Source of the DNA: an uncultured Lachnospiraceae bacterium
GTDB taxonomy: Bacteria; Bacillota; Clostridia; Lachnospirales; Lachnospiraceae
DNA: 62,754 nucleotides
Direction: 5' to 3'
NCBI GenBank assembly: GCA_902780385.1
Contig: CACZFF010000028.1
Location: forward strand, 1 to 62,754
Both the position numbers and the translations under genes were made by a program. Positions 27,801 through 35,251 of this stretch are shown piece by piece (position 1 is the first letter of the stretch; every line of letters begins with the position of its first letter). The notes beneath the pieces were generated by a model. It was not told the origin of the DNA and made no database searches. It saw only the letters and a list, made by a program, of their open reading frames with translations.

Positions 27801-28411
27801 CGGAACTCGGCAATCGCCTCATGGTCGATCAGGTCATTGAGATCTTCATAATCCCAGATCTGGATCTTCTGGATCTCGTGAGAGGTACGGAAACCATCAA
27901 AGAAGTTGATGAAAGGAAGTTTGCCCTTGACTGCTGCACAATATGCAACGGGAGTCAGGTCCATAACTTCCTGAACGCTGGACTCGCAGAGCATAGCACA
28001 TCCGGACTGACGGGCAGCGTAGACGTCGGAGTGATCACCGAAGATGTTCAGTGCGTGTGAACAGACAGCACGTGCTGCGACGTTGCAGACGGCCGGAAGA
28101 CCTTCGCCGGCGATCTTGTAGAGGTTGGGGATCATCAGAAGAAGACCCTGGGATGCTGTGAAAGTAGAGGTCATTGCACCAGCTGCGATGGAGCCGTGAA
28201 CAGCGCCTGCTGCGCCTGCTTCAGACTGCATCTCTGTAACCTGAACCTTCTGGCCGAAAATGTTCTTTCTTCCGGCAGTTGCCCACTCATCGACATGCTC
28301 GGGCATGACAGATGAAGGAGTGATAGGGTAGATGGTAGCTACTTCTGTATACGCATACGCGGCGTGTGCAGCAGCTTCGTTACCATCCATGGTGAGAAAC
28401 TTTCTTGCCAT
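24890..28411 (-). CDS. nifJ: Pyruvate:ferredoxin (flavodoxin) oxidoreductase
   Basis: A 1173-residue single-chain enzyme converting pyruvate and CoA to acetyl-CoA and CO2 with reduction of ferredoxin, the central pyruvate step of clostridial fermentation. The N-terminal domain has YPITPSS (28-34). A ferredoxin domain carries two [4Fe-4S] motifs, CIQCTFCSYVCPH (near 685) and CTGCGSCANVCPG (near 740). The C-terminal thiamine diphosphate domain includes a cysteine-rich CAGCGETPYAKLI and GDGWAFDIGYGG. Length is normal for the fused form. An AGGAGG site precedes the start, and a 270-base leader lies upstream. The gene is strongly enriched in preferred codons, suggesting high expression. Confidence 0.97.
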   Translation of the reverse strand: MARKFLTMDGNEAAAHAAYAYTEVATIYPITPSSVMPEHVDEWATAGRKNIFGQKVQVTEMQSEAGAAGAVHGSIAAGAMTSTFTASQGLLLMIPNLYKIAGEGLPAVCNVAARAVCSHALNIFGDHSDVYAARQSGCAMLCESSVQEVMDLTPVAYCAAVKGKLPFINFFDGFRTSHEIQKIQIWDYEDLNDLIDHEAIAEFRRNCLNPTHPRQMGSAQNPDIFFQTRTREACNPYYDAMPAIVQEYMDKVNAKIGTDYKLFNYYGAPDAEKIIIAMGSVNETIEETIDYLAAKGEKVGVIKVRLYRPFCTEAFLAAIPKTVKQISVLDRTKEPGSIGEPLALDVKAAIAGTEFKDVPVFSGRYGLGSKDTTPAQIIAVYNNNTKKTFTIGITDDVTNLSTPEGTICCKFWGLGADGTVGANKNSIKIIGDNTDMYAQAYFDYDSKKSGGVTMSHLRFGKKPIKSTYLVRQANFVACHNPAYIRKFNMSQELVDGGTFLLNCSWGDPEGLETHLPPQVKRFIHDHNIQFYTIDGVKIGIETGMGPTRINTILQSAFFKLANIIPEEEAIKFMKAAAQKTYGRKGQDVVEKNWKAIDAGAQNVVKVDVPDSWGQAEGEEYDISVASGDRQDVVDFVNNIQSKVNGQEGNKIPVSVVSTYYEGSTPSGAAAFEKRGIAVNVPVWAADNCIQCTFCSYVCPHAAIRPMALTEEEAAKLPAGTVCLDMMGMPGYKFAIVVSSLDCTGCGSCANVCPGKKGEKALNMTRLEEGMAQPNEQEAFNVAVKFPIKKDVVAKFKETTVKGSQFKQPLLEFSGACAGCGETPYAKLITQLFGDRMYIANATGCSSIWGNSSPSTPYTVDENGNGPAWSNSLFEDAAEFGYGMLLANQALRDNLKSKVEAIAETAGDAVKAAADKWIETFAIGAENGAATDALVAALEADGSDAAKDILEQKQFLAKKSQWVFGGDGWAFDIGYGGVDHILASGKDINVFCFNTEVYSNTGGQSSKATPIGAVAQFAAGGKEVKQKDLAAMAMSYGYVYVAQISMGADRNQCIKAIAEAEAYPGPSLIIAYAPCINHGIKKGMAKVQDEEKLAVTTGYWNLFRFNPAGGAKKFSLDSKPATDDYQAFLNGEVRYMSLKKANPANAERMYAENEANAKAHYEYLSKLGALYNEE

Positions 28412-28716
28412 TACATTGTCCTCCTGTAATTACCGCATTGTTCATGTGACTGTGAATAAGCAGCAAACGCATGTTCCGGATTTGCTGGTACCACCTGGGA
28501 AACCACTGAGAGACAGCTGTTTCCCTGCCACCCAAAACATGGTCTGGCTTACGAATCCCCCTCAGATTCCGCGCGCACCGGCAGTCGGCGGCCGTCGGAT
28601 CGAAAGATCACTCAGACTGTAAATGCTGCACAGCCCCCGATCAGACTCACGCAGAATACATGCTCCGTGAGTGGATCCAGCATATTTATGTTAACATTGA
28701 CATATAAAAAATGCAA
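28412..28716 (-). promoter_or_regulatory. nifJ promoter and long structured leader
   Basis: Promoter on the minus strand: TTGCAT (28711-28716), 17-base spacer, TAACAT (28688-28693). Transcription from about 28681 gives a roughly 270-base leader. It contains ACTCACG/CGTGAGT, GGGAAAC/GTTTCCC (28497-28525) and a GGTGGTACC motif (28487-28495) that partly resembles a T-box core. No clear terminator was found in it. Confidence 0.55.
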
Positions 28717-28955
28717 TGTGAATTGTCGGATTGTACACAAAAATATTCATTTAAAATGTATGAAAAACACGGTTATTAACAACTAACTTTTGGAAGATAT
28801 GAATAAAAAAGTTTCCTATATATATGACTTCTATTCGTTATTATTACTTTTAGGCATTATCCGCCGGCAGACTGTCCTTGCTGCTGCATAGGAATCCTCT
28901 TCTGTACCGGACCGGTCCTGCCTTATGCAAGACGGAAAAACACAGTGTACAGTGA

Positions 28956-28986
28956 TGAAAAAAGCCCCGCAGAATAACTGCGGGGC
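28956..28986 (-). terminator. Intrinsic terminator of mecA
   Basis: Minus strand CCCCGCAG-TTATT-CTGCGGGG followed by CTTTTTTC. It lies after the duplicated mecA 3' end. The AT-rich stretch 28717-28955 shows nothing else. Confidence 0.9.
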
Positions 28987-28987
28987 G

Positions 28988-29060
28988 GGAAAATCTTTTG
29001 GAGCGGAGGGCCTTATCTGCCTGGCTGGAAAATCTTTTGGAGCGGAGGGCCTTATCTGCC
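28988..29060 (-). repeat. Tandem duplication of the mecA 3' end
   Basis: Two identical 34-base copies at 28988-29021 and 29027-29060 (period 39). The gene-proximal copy contains the mecA stop codon (29052-29054) and the last codons. Confidence 0.95.
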
Positions 29061-29813
29061 GAGCCGGGCCAGGCTTTGAACAGCGTTCTGGGCGCAGATG
29101 ACTTCGCAGTGCTCGCGAAGATATTGCTCGCGGGCGGGGGTGATCGTCTCTGAAGTTCCGAACTCGGAAAAAGCGGACAGTGCCCTGGTATATTTTGCGG
29201 AATCCGTATCTTCCGAGGGGGCCAGGAACAGGTAGTATTTTGCGTCGGCAGGATCCCTGTACAGCGCGCTCTTTCCGTCAAATACGGAGGCGGTAAGACA
29301 GGCTGCGTCCGCTGCCTGGCCGAGGGCGGTAAATGTATACAGCTGGGCGCCGGCAGGAAGAATAGTGTCAGCCTTTTCCGAAGATGGTCTGCTGCCGGCG
29401 GATTTCTTTTTCCCCGGGGAGGCACTGCTGCTTTCATCGGTATCGCCGATCTCCCTGCGGATTGCGTCCAGAAGCTGTCCGAGGGCAGATGCGGGCTGGC
29501 CGGAATCGGATGAGCCGGCTTTGACGGAAGGAGCAAAGCTGGAAAAGCGGGTATCCAGTTCCTCGGGGTTGTCGACTTTGGTGACGATCAGCACAAGGCT
29601 GTCGTCGTGCAGGGGGACCGCCTCCACCATGACAGGAATGTTTTCCGCTTCAAAGCCGTAGCGCTTATAGGCTTCCTGCATCAGTTCGTGGAAAAGCCGC
29701 CTGGCCTTTTCTGTGCCGTAGGCGAGTTCTTTTAAATGGAGCTGACGGCTCTCCATGTCCTCTCTGGAGAGGTAACAGCGGATCTGGCTGTCATTGACTT
29801 TCTCTATTCTCAT
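29052..29813 (-). CDS. mecA: Adaptor protein MecA
   Basis: A 253-residue adaptor that delivers substrates to the ClpC-ClpP protease. The N-terminal domain starts MRIEKVNDSQIRCYLSREDM, the usual MecA opening, and continues with ELAYGTEKARRLFHELMQEA. A variable Ser/Lys-rich linker (about 95-150) leads to the C-terminal ClpC-binding domain, with the motif KYYLFLAPSEDTDSAKYTRAL. In bacilli it controls competence and sporulation factors; the clostridial targets are less clear. The 3' end is duplicated in tandem downstream of the stop. Confidence 0.9.
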   Translation of the reverse strand: MRIEKVNDSQIRCYLSREDMESRQLHLKELAYGTEKARRLFHELMQEAYKRYGFEAENIPVMVEAVPLHDDSLVLIVTKVDNPEELDTRFSSFAPSVKAGSSDSGQPASALGQLLDAIRREIGDTDESSSASPGKKKSAGSRPSSEKADTILPAGAQLYTFTALGQAADAACLTASVFDGKSALYRDPADAKYYLFLAPSEDTDSAKYTRALSAFSEFGTSETITPAREQYLREHCEVICAQNAVQSLARLGR

Positions 29814-30597
29814 ACCTGTACTGAACCTCTCGCGTGCGGATAAAGACAGTTACTGCTTATCAATTCATGGTATAACCTGGCGGGCTGAAGCGTCAAGCCC
29901 TCATTTTACTAAAACACTCAAACGCTTTGTACTAAATTCACAAGAATAGCAATTTTAGCATTTTCGTTCCCTGATCCTATTGTACCGAATTGATTCATCT
30001 TTTAAAATATCGTTGTCCTGCAAAGGGCATATGAATGTATCAGAAAGGAGGGCAGTTTTCGAATACGGCAGAAGGATTTTTGTATCAACTTATATCAAAA
30101 AGAATATAGATGAATCAATCTGATAATAGTACTTAGCCTTTAAATAAGGATATATATTAAGTATCTAAAAATGATTTTATCCGCCATACGACAAAATATA
30201 TAACTTAAGTCCTGCTGTTCATAAAGATGGTGTATTTTACCTGCAGAATTTATTTTTTGTAAATAATTATTCCGGATTGATGTTTCGATACAGCCCTGCA
30301 GGGCCGGGGGAGGAAAAAGGGATATAATTCCACGGAGTGTACTCCTGAGTTCTTGAGCCCCGATCCAACATTTCTGTTCTGGCGATCCTGCAGTCCCCTG
30401 CGGGGACAGGACCGGTTGTCTTTGAAACGTTCTTCAGAAGTCATATCACAGATGGCATATCTCCGGGAGAGCCTGTCCTGCTGTCCGGTCTGCAGGATGT
30501 TACAGACCGGCGCGCTTTGCCCTGTGCGGCATCCGCACGGCGGACAGGCTTCTACGTCTGCCCGCAGACAGCCCGTCTTTTCTATGTTAATTCCTTG
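29814..30597. other. Long AT-rich to GC-rich gap without a convincing gene
   Basis: About 780 bases between mecA and the GH18 promoter. It holds a 12-bp inverted repeat ATTGATTCATCT / AGATGAATCAAT (29989-30000, 30108-30119) enclosing a possible 30-codon frame at 30031-30123. Further on is a GC-rich fold, ATCCTGCAG ... CTGCAGGAT (30385-30393, 30490-30498), with an internal GTCCCC-TGC-GGGGAC hairpin. Overlapping frames on both strands at 30250-30690 read as shadows: no ribosome site and no recognisable protein. Confidence 0.5.
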
Positions 30598-30606
30598 TGC
30601 TATAAT
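30598..30606 (+). promoter_or_regulatory. Extended -10 promoter of the GH18 gene
   Basis: TGC-TATAAT, with no good -35 at the usual distance (TTTTCT). Predicted start about 30613, giving a roughly 150-base leader. Confidence 0.5.
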
Positions 30607-30765
30607 AAAACAGCGAGCCGACAGCGAGCCGGGCGGCTGCAAATGCCGTGGCCGCATGAATGAACTTCGCAGACATCTGACAGGCGTCTGAATCTGCGGA
30701 AGAAGCAGTTTGCGCGCAATCTATCATGAGACTCATAAATGCTCCCAACAGAAACGAGGCCACGA

Positions 30766-32460
30766 ATGAAAAAAGCGGTTCCCTATATCATTACGATCAT
30801 CCTGCTTCTTGTTATGGGAGGCGTTTTTTTTAAAGTATATTATGATCATTATATGTACACTGATGAGAGGGCGGATCTCAATGAATATTACGGTGTACAG
30901 GATGAAGATGATTTCCCGATCATATACGAGAATCTGGTTTCGGAGATGCATGCGCGCCGTTTCGACGGGGAATGTTATATGGATCTGGAGACTGCCAGGA
31001 GTCTGCTCAACAACAGATTCTATTACGGCACTCAGGATGATACGCTGATCTACTGTCTTCCGGAGGAAATGTACGTTGCCAGGGCGGGCGAGAAGAAATG
31101 GGAGAGCGATGTGAACGGCGTGACGGAGGAGGACTACGCCCCGGTCATCAAAGACGGAGAGACTGTCTATGTGGCGCTTCCTTATCTGCGGAAGTTCACC
31201 AATTTCTATTACGGAGTTTACGAGGGACCCAACCGTGTCGTTCTGCGCAATGATTGGGGAACTGAGAAGATGGCAACGGTCAGGGGCAGTACCAACATGC
31301 GCACACTGGGAGGCGTGAAAGCCCCGATCATCGCGGCGGTGGAAGAAGGGACGGATGTCCTGATCCTGGATCCGCTGGACGACTGGACCAGAATCGAGAC
31401 TGCTGACGGCTACTACGGATATGTGGAAAACAAGTACCTGTCCGAGACCAGGGAGCAGGAGATGGAACCGGTGACGGACGTTCCCGAATATGTTCCCCAG
31501 TACAGGAGTCTTGGAAAAAGAATCTGCATTGCCTGGAATATGATATATTTTGCCGAGAGCAACAAGGAGATCGACGGTATGCTGGTGGGGACCAAAGGGA
31601 TCAATGTGCTGGCTCCGACCTGGTTCACCCTGGAAAGCGAAGACGGAGATATCAATGTAAAGGCTTCCAAAAGCTATGTGAAGATGGCACATGATAAGGG
31701 TATGCAGGTCTGGGGTGTCCTGGACAATTTCCAGAACGATGATCTTTTTGTCTATACCCGGTTTTTGAACTCGCTGGAAGGCCGGCAGAAAGTGATCAGG
31801 ACACTCATCGAGGAGGCTGAGAACTTCGATCTGGACGGCATTAACGTGGATATCGAAGGTCTTGCCGAACCGACGGATGTATATGATTTTATCGAGTTTG
31901 TGCGCGAGATCTGCATCGCCTGCCGCCGGGCCGGACTCTATATTTCCGTCAACAACTATGTGCCCTACAATTACAACGACCATTACGATCTGGAAGAGCA
32001 GGCCTCTTTTGCGGATTATGTCATTATCATGGGATATGACGAGCATACCGTCGGCAGCCAGGAGGCGGGAAGTGTCGCCTCCATCGGATATGTGGAATAC
32101 GGCATTCAGGAGGCTCTCAAAGATGTGCCGGCCGAGCGTCTGATCAACGGTATCCCCTTCTATACGATCGGATGGGCGACGGAGGGCGGAACTGTATCCG
32201 GAAGAACACTGGATATGGCAGAGGCCAAGGCCTTTATGAAAGACCATGACATGAAAAAGGAATGGAACAGTACGGCCGGGCAGAATTATGCCGAGAAGGA
32301 ATCGGGCTCCAAACTCTACCAGATCTGGCTCGAGGACAAAAAATCCATCAGCACCAAGCTGGATCTGATGAAGGAAAACGGACTTGCAGGTGTCGCAGTA
32401 TGGCGCCTGGGCCTGGAGACAAATGATGTCTGGGACGTGATTGACGACTACGTGGAGTGA
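30766..32460 (+). CDS. Membrane-anchored SH3 / glycoside hydrolase family 18 protein
   Basis: About 564 residues from the ATG at 30766. An N-terminal helix (KKAVPYIITIILLLVMGGVFF) anchors it outside the cell. The middle contains a bacterial SH3-like domain (about 168-225: TNMRTLGG...VLILDPLDDWTRIET...GYYGYV). The C-terminal half is a GH18 barrel with the catalytic-type signature DGINVDIEG (near 356; final Glu is the proton donor) and NGIPFYTIGWA later. It resembles the YaaH/YdhD group of peptidoglycan-related GH18 enzymes from spore formers, where SH3 or LysM parts bind wall glycans. A role in wall or cortex turnover is inferred. Confidence 0.87.
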   Translation: MKKAVPYIITIILLLVMGGVFFKVYYDHYMYTDERADLNEYYGVQDEDDFPIIYENLVSEMHARRFDGECYMDLETARSLLNNRFYYGTQDDTLIYCLPEEMYVARAGEKKWESDVNGVTEEDYAPVIKDGETVYVALPYLRKFTNFYYGVYEGPNRVVLRNDWGTEKMATVRGSTNMRTLGGVKAPIIAAVEEGTDVLILDPLDDWTRIETADGYYGYVENKYLSETREQEMEPVTDVPEYVPQYRSLGKRICIAWNMIYFAESNKEIDGMLVGTKGINVLAPTWFTLESEDGDINVKASKSYVKMAHDKGMQVWGVLDNFQNDDLFVYTRFLNSLEGRQKVIRTLIEEAENFDLDGINVDIEGLAEPTDVYDFIEFVREICIACRRAGLYISVNNYVPYNYNDHYDLEEQASFADYVIIMGYDEHTVGSQEAGSVASIGYVEYGIQEALKDVPAERLINGIPFYTIGWATEGGTVSGRTLDMAEAKAFMKDHDMKKEWNSTAGQNYAEKESGSKLYQIWLEDKKSISTKLDLMKENGLAGVAVWRLGLETNDVWDVIDDYVE

Positions 32461-32477
32461 TACGCTGAAATAAACTG

Positions 32478-33530
32478 ATGAACACAATTTATGCAAAAAT
32501 GACAGAAGAGGAGATTGACAGGGAACAGATCCGGCTGGCCGGAGAGATCCTGCGCCGGGGCGGGCTGGTGGCCTTTCCGACAGAGACCGTGTACGGTCTC
32601 GGGGGAGATGCCTTCAATCCCGAATCCTCCAGGAAAATCTATGCGGCAAAAGGAAGGCCTTCCGACAATCCCCTGATCGTGCATATCTGCAGGCTTGAGG
32701 ATATGGAACGGGTGGCAGCCAGGGTGACGCGCGAGGCACGTCTTCTGGCAGAAGCCTTCTGGCCGGGACCTCTCACGATCATCCTGCCCAAAAGACCGGA
32801 ACTTCCCCTGGAGACGACAGGCGGACTTGATACAGTGGCAATTCGTTTCCCGTCCAACAAGATCGCCAAGGCCATGATCGATGCCGGCGGCGGCTTTATC
32901 GCTGCCCCCAGTGCCAACCGGTCCGGCCGTCCCAGTCCGACACTGGCGCAGTACTGCCGTGAGGATCTGGACGGGCGTGTGGATATGATCATCGACGGAG
33001 GACAGGTGGGACTGGGGCTCGAATCCACCATTATCGACCTGACAGATACGACACCTATAATCCTGCGTCCGGGCTTTGTGACCTGGGAGAAGCTGCAGGA
33101 GGTCCTGGGCAATGTGAATGCGGGCAGTCTCGTACCCGATCTGAATGACGAAACTGCGCCGAAAGCACCCGGCATGAAATACCGCCACTATGCCCCCCAA
33201 GGGAATCTGACCATTGTGGACGGACCGCAGGACAAGGTCACTGCCTATATCAACGAAAAAATCAGCATCCACAGGTCAGAGGGGATCCGCACCGGTGTGA
33301 TCTGCACAGAGGAGACAAAGAATGTCTATGCGGCTGACCTGGTCAAGAGTGCAGGCTCCAGAGAAGACGAGGAGAGTGTGGCAAGAGAGCTCTTCCGGAT
33401 CCTGCGGGAATTTGATGACGAGGGCGCCGGAGAAATCTACGCGGAGTCTTTTGACAGTACCGGGATCGGCAGGGCAGTGATGAACCGCCTGCTCAAGGCT
33501 GCAGGGCAGAGAATTGTACATCTTGGATAA
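32478..33530 (+). CDS. Threonylcarbamoyl-AMP synthase (Sua5/YwlC)
   Basis: A 350-residue enzyme that makes threonylcarbamoyl-AMP from threonine, bicarbonate and ATP for the t6A modification of tRNAs reading ANN codons. The YrdC/TsaC domain occupies the first 200 residues: [18 protein letters not shown] (about 32-49), [24 protein letters not shown]. The C-terminal Sua5 domain, present here ([14 protein letters not shown] onward), distinguishes the long Sua5 form from short TsaC. The ribosome site is weak. It starts 18 bases after the GH18 gene, so they probably share a transcript. Confidence 0.94.
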   Translation: MNTIYAKMTEEEIDREQIRLAGEILRRGGLVAFPTETVYGLGGDAFNPESSRKIYAAKGRPSDNPLIVHICRLEDMERVAARVTREARLLAEAFWPGPLTIILPKRPELPLETTGGLDTVAIRFPSNKIAKAMIDAGGGFIAAPSANRSGRPSPTLAQYCREDLDGRVDMIIDGGQVGLGLESTIIDLTDTTPIILRPGFVTWEKLQEVLGNVNAGSLVPDLNDETAPKAPGMKYRHYAPQGNLTIVDGPQDKVTAYINEKISIHRSEGIRTGVICTEETKNVYAADLVKSAGSREDEESVARELFRILREFDDEGAGEIYAESFDSTGIGRAVMNRLLKAAGQRIVHLG

Positions 33531-33687
33531 AAACCGGAATGACAGACCAGGACGACAGGATCCTGTTCCGGTTTATATTTATATTAAGAAAGATAAACGG
33601 TTATCGGGGGGCAGTAATCTTCTGGTAACAAAAAAGCACTCTGAATTTGAGACATCTTCATCAAACACCATAAGACAGGAGGAAAAA

Positions 33688-34317
33688 ATGGGAAAAGTAG
33701 TTGTAATGGATCATCCTTTGATTGCGCATAAAATCGGCATCATCAGGAAAAAGGATACCGGAACCAGAGAGTTTCGTGACATTATCTCTGAAATTGCCAT
33801 GCTTCTGTGCTATGAAGCGACAAGAAACCTGGAGCTTGAGGATGTGGAGATTGAGACGCCGATCTGCACGACCGTTACCCAGGAGCTCAGAGGCAAAAAG
33901 CTTGCGGTTGTTCCGATCCTCAGAGCAGGTCTGGGAATGGTGGAAGGCATGCTGGCTATGATCCCTGCAGCAAAAGTCGGACATATCGGTCTTTACCGCG
34001 ATCCTGAAACCCTGAAACCCGTGGAATATTACTGCAAACTGCCCTCTGACTGTGAAGAAAGGCAGATTTTTGTGGTGGATCCCATGTTCGCGACCGGCGG
34101 TTCCGCCATCGCAGCTGTAGATCTGCTCAAAGGACATGGCTGCAAGAACCTCTGCTTCCTCTGCATCATCGCGGCACCGGAAGGTGTAAAGGCATTTACG
34201 GAGGCGCATCCGGATGTGGATCTGTATATCGGAGCGCTCGACGATCATCTGAATGAACACGGCTATATTGTCCCCGGTCTCGGCGACGCCGGCGACAGGA
34301 TCTTCGGCACCAAGTAA
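33688..34317 (+). CDS. upp: Uracil phosphoribosyltransferase
   Basis: A 209-residue salvage enzyme forming UMP from uracil and PRPP. The start [17 protein letters not shown] follows AGGAGGAAA; the frame extends upstream but without support. The PRPP loop reads [11 protein letters not shown] (family usual: DPMLATGGS), and the uracil-binding C-terminal part ends in [18 protein letters not shown], a clear Upp signature. It sits with dCMP deaminase and prs, all pyrimidine or PRPP functions. Confidence 0.96.
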   Translation: MGKVVVMDHPLIAHKIGIIRKKDTGTREFRDIISEIAMLLCYEATRNLELEDVEIETPICTTVTQELRGKKLAVVPILRAGLGMVEGMLAMIPAAKVGHIGLYRDPETLKPVEYYCKLPSDCEERQIFVVDPMFATGGSAIAAVDLLKGHGCKNLCFLCIIAAPEGVKAFTEAHPDVDLYIGALDDHLNEHGYIVPGLGDAGDRIFGTK

Positions 34318-34340
34318 GGACGGCAGGGACAGGGGTGAAA

Positions 34341-34408
34341 GACCGGCGGAGCCGTACAGGCAAGGACAGCAAGTACAGGACTGGAAGACCGGCGGAGCCG
34401 TACAGGCA
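34341..34408 (+). repeat. Direct repeat in the upp-comEB gap
   Basis: Identical 22-base copies of GACCGGCGGAGCCGTACAGG plus CA at 34341-34362 and 34387-34408 (period 46), starting 24 bases after the upp stop. Confidence 0.9.
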
Positions 34409-34506
34409 CCGATCAGAACCTGCTGAAACGAGAGACATTAAATTCGATCCATTAAGGCAAAAAACATAAAAACAAGGCTCAGACTGGAACGGGAAAGGGG
34501 GGAACG

Positions 34507-34992
34507 ATGGCCGGAAAAAGAAGCGGATACATTTCCTGGGATGAATACTTTATGGCTGTAGCGCAGCTCGCCGGGATGCGCTCCAAAGATCCCAGTACAC
34601 AGGTCGGATCCTGTATTGTCAGCGACGAACACAAGATTTTGTCTATGGGATATAACGGTCTTCCGATCGGATGCTCGGATGATGACTTTCCGTGGGAGCG
34701 TGAAGGAAAACCGCTGATGACCAAGTACCCCTATGTGACACACAGCGAACTGAACGCCATACTCAATTTTCGCGGAGGGAGCCTGGAGGGCGCCACCATC
34801 TATGTCACCCTCTTTCCCTGCAATGAGTGTGCAAAGGCGATCATTCAGTCGGGGATCCGCAATGTTGTCTATGACAGCGATAAATATGCGGAGGCGGACA
34901 GCACGATTGCCAGCAAGCGCATGTTCGATGCCGCCGGAGTAACTTACCGCCAGTATGAACGCTCCGGAAGGAAGATCGAGATCGACCTGTAA
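34507..34992 (+). CDS. comEB: dCMP deaminase (ComEB-type)
   Basis: A 161-residue zinc enzyme converting dCMP to dUMP for thymidylate synthesis. Zinc ligands appear in THSELNAIL (the Cys/His-Ala-Glu motif in the His-Ser-Glu form) and PCNECAKAI. The N-terminal MRSKDPSTQVGSCIV stretch is typical. A GGAAAGGGGGG site precedes the ATG. In bacilli the comEB name comes from its place in a competence operon; no competence genes are here. Confidence 0.92.
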   Translation: MAGKRSGYISWDEYFMAVAQLAGMRSKDPSTQVGSCIVSDEHKILSMGYNGLPIGCSDDDFPWEREGKPLMTKYPYVTHSELNAILNFRGGSLEGATIYVTLFPCNECAKAIIQSGIRNVVYDSDKYAEADSTIASKRMFDAAGVTYRQYERSGRKIEIDL

Positions 34993-35083
34993 AGGCACAG
35001 GACTTTTCCGGACCTCTCCCGGACAGATGAAAGAGTCTCCCTGACGGGACTGTATGCTTCCGGGAAACTTTTGTCCATTGACG

Positions 35084-35136
35084 ATCATCATACATGTCTG
35101 CGGGCAGCCGCTCATGGCTGCAAGAAAAACAGAAAC
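35084..35136 (+). repeat. Dispersed intergenic element, copy B
   Basis: ATCATACATGTCTGCGGG (from 35087) followed by GCAGCC-GCTCAT-GGCTGC, a small hairpin, and AAGAAAAAC. Located about 90 bases after the comEB stop; copies A and C are at 15254 and 24191. Confidence 0.65.
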
Positions 35137-35176
35137 GGCGTATTCCTCCGGCAGAGGAATACGCCGTTTATTCTTC
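35133..35176. terminator. Bidirectional terminator between comEB and prs
   Basis: Perfect 16-bp stem, AAACGGCGTATTCCTC and its complement (35133-35148, 35154-35169). On the minus strand it is followed by CTGTTTTTC. A second hairpin, CAAGACTCG/CGAGTCTTG (35183-35204), stands beside it. Confidence 0.85.
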
Positions 35177-35251
35177 ATCGCGCAAGACTCGCGAGCGAGT
35201 CTTGAATCTATAGGGCAGTTTCATGATCACAGGGGTGTCCCTGTCCTGTTT

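Noticed and set aside
24833-28060. Long open frame on the plus strand opposite nifJ
   Set aside because: A shadow of the highly biased nifJ codons; no ribosome site and no recognisable protein, while nifJ is unmistakable.
28487-28525. T-box leader before nifJ
   Set aside because: Only GGTGGTACC matches the T-box core; no specifier stem, no competing terminator, and nifJ is not an amino-acid or tRNA-synthetase gene.
28480-28560. Cobalamin riboswitch on the plus strand
   Set aside because: GGGAAACC...CTGCCACC is only superficially similar; no B12 box and no plus-strand gene downstream.
30250-30691. Overlapping frames before the GH18 gene
   Set aside because: No ribosome site, odd composition and no protein features on either strand.
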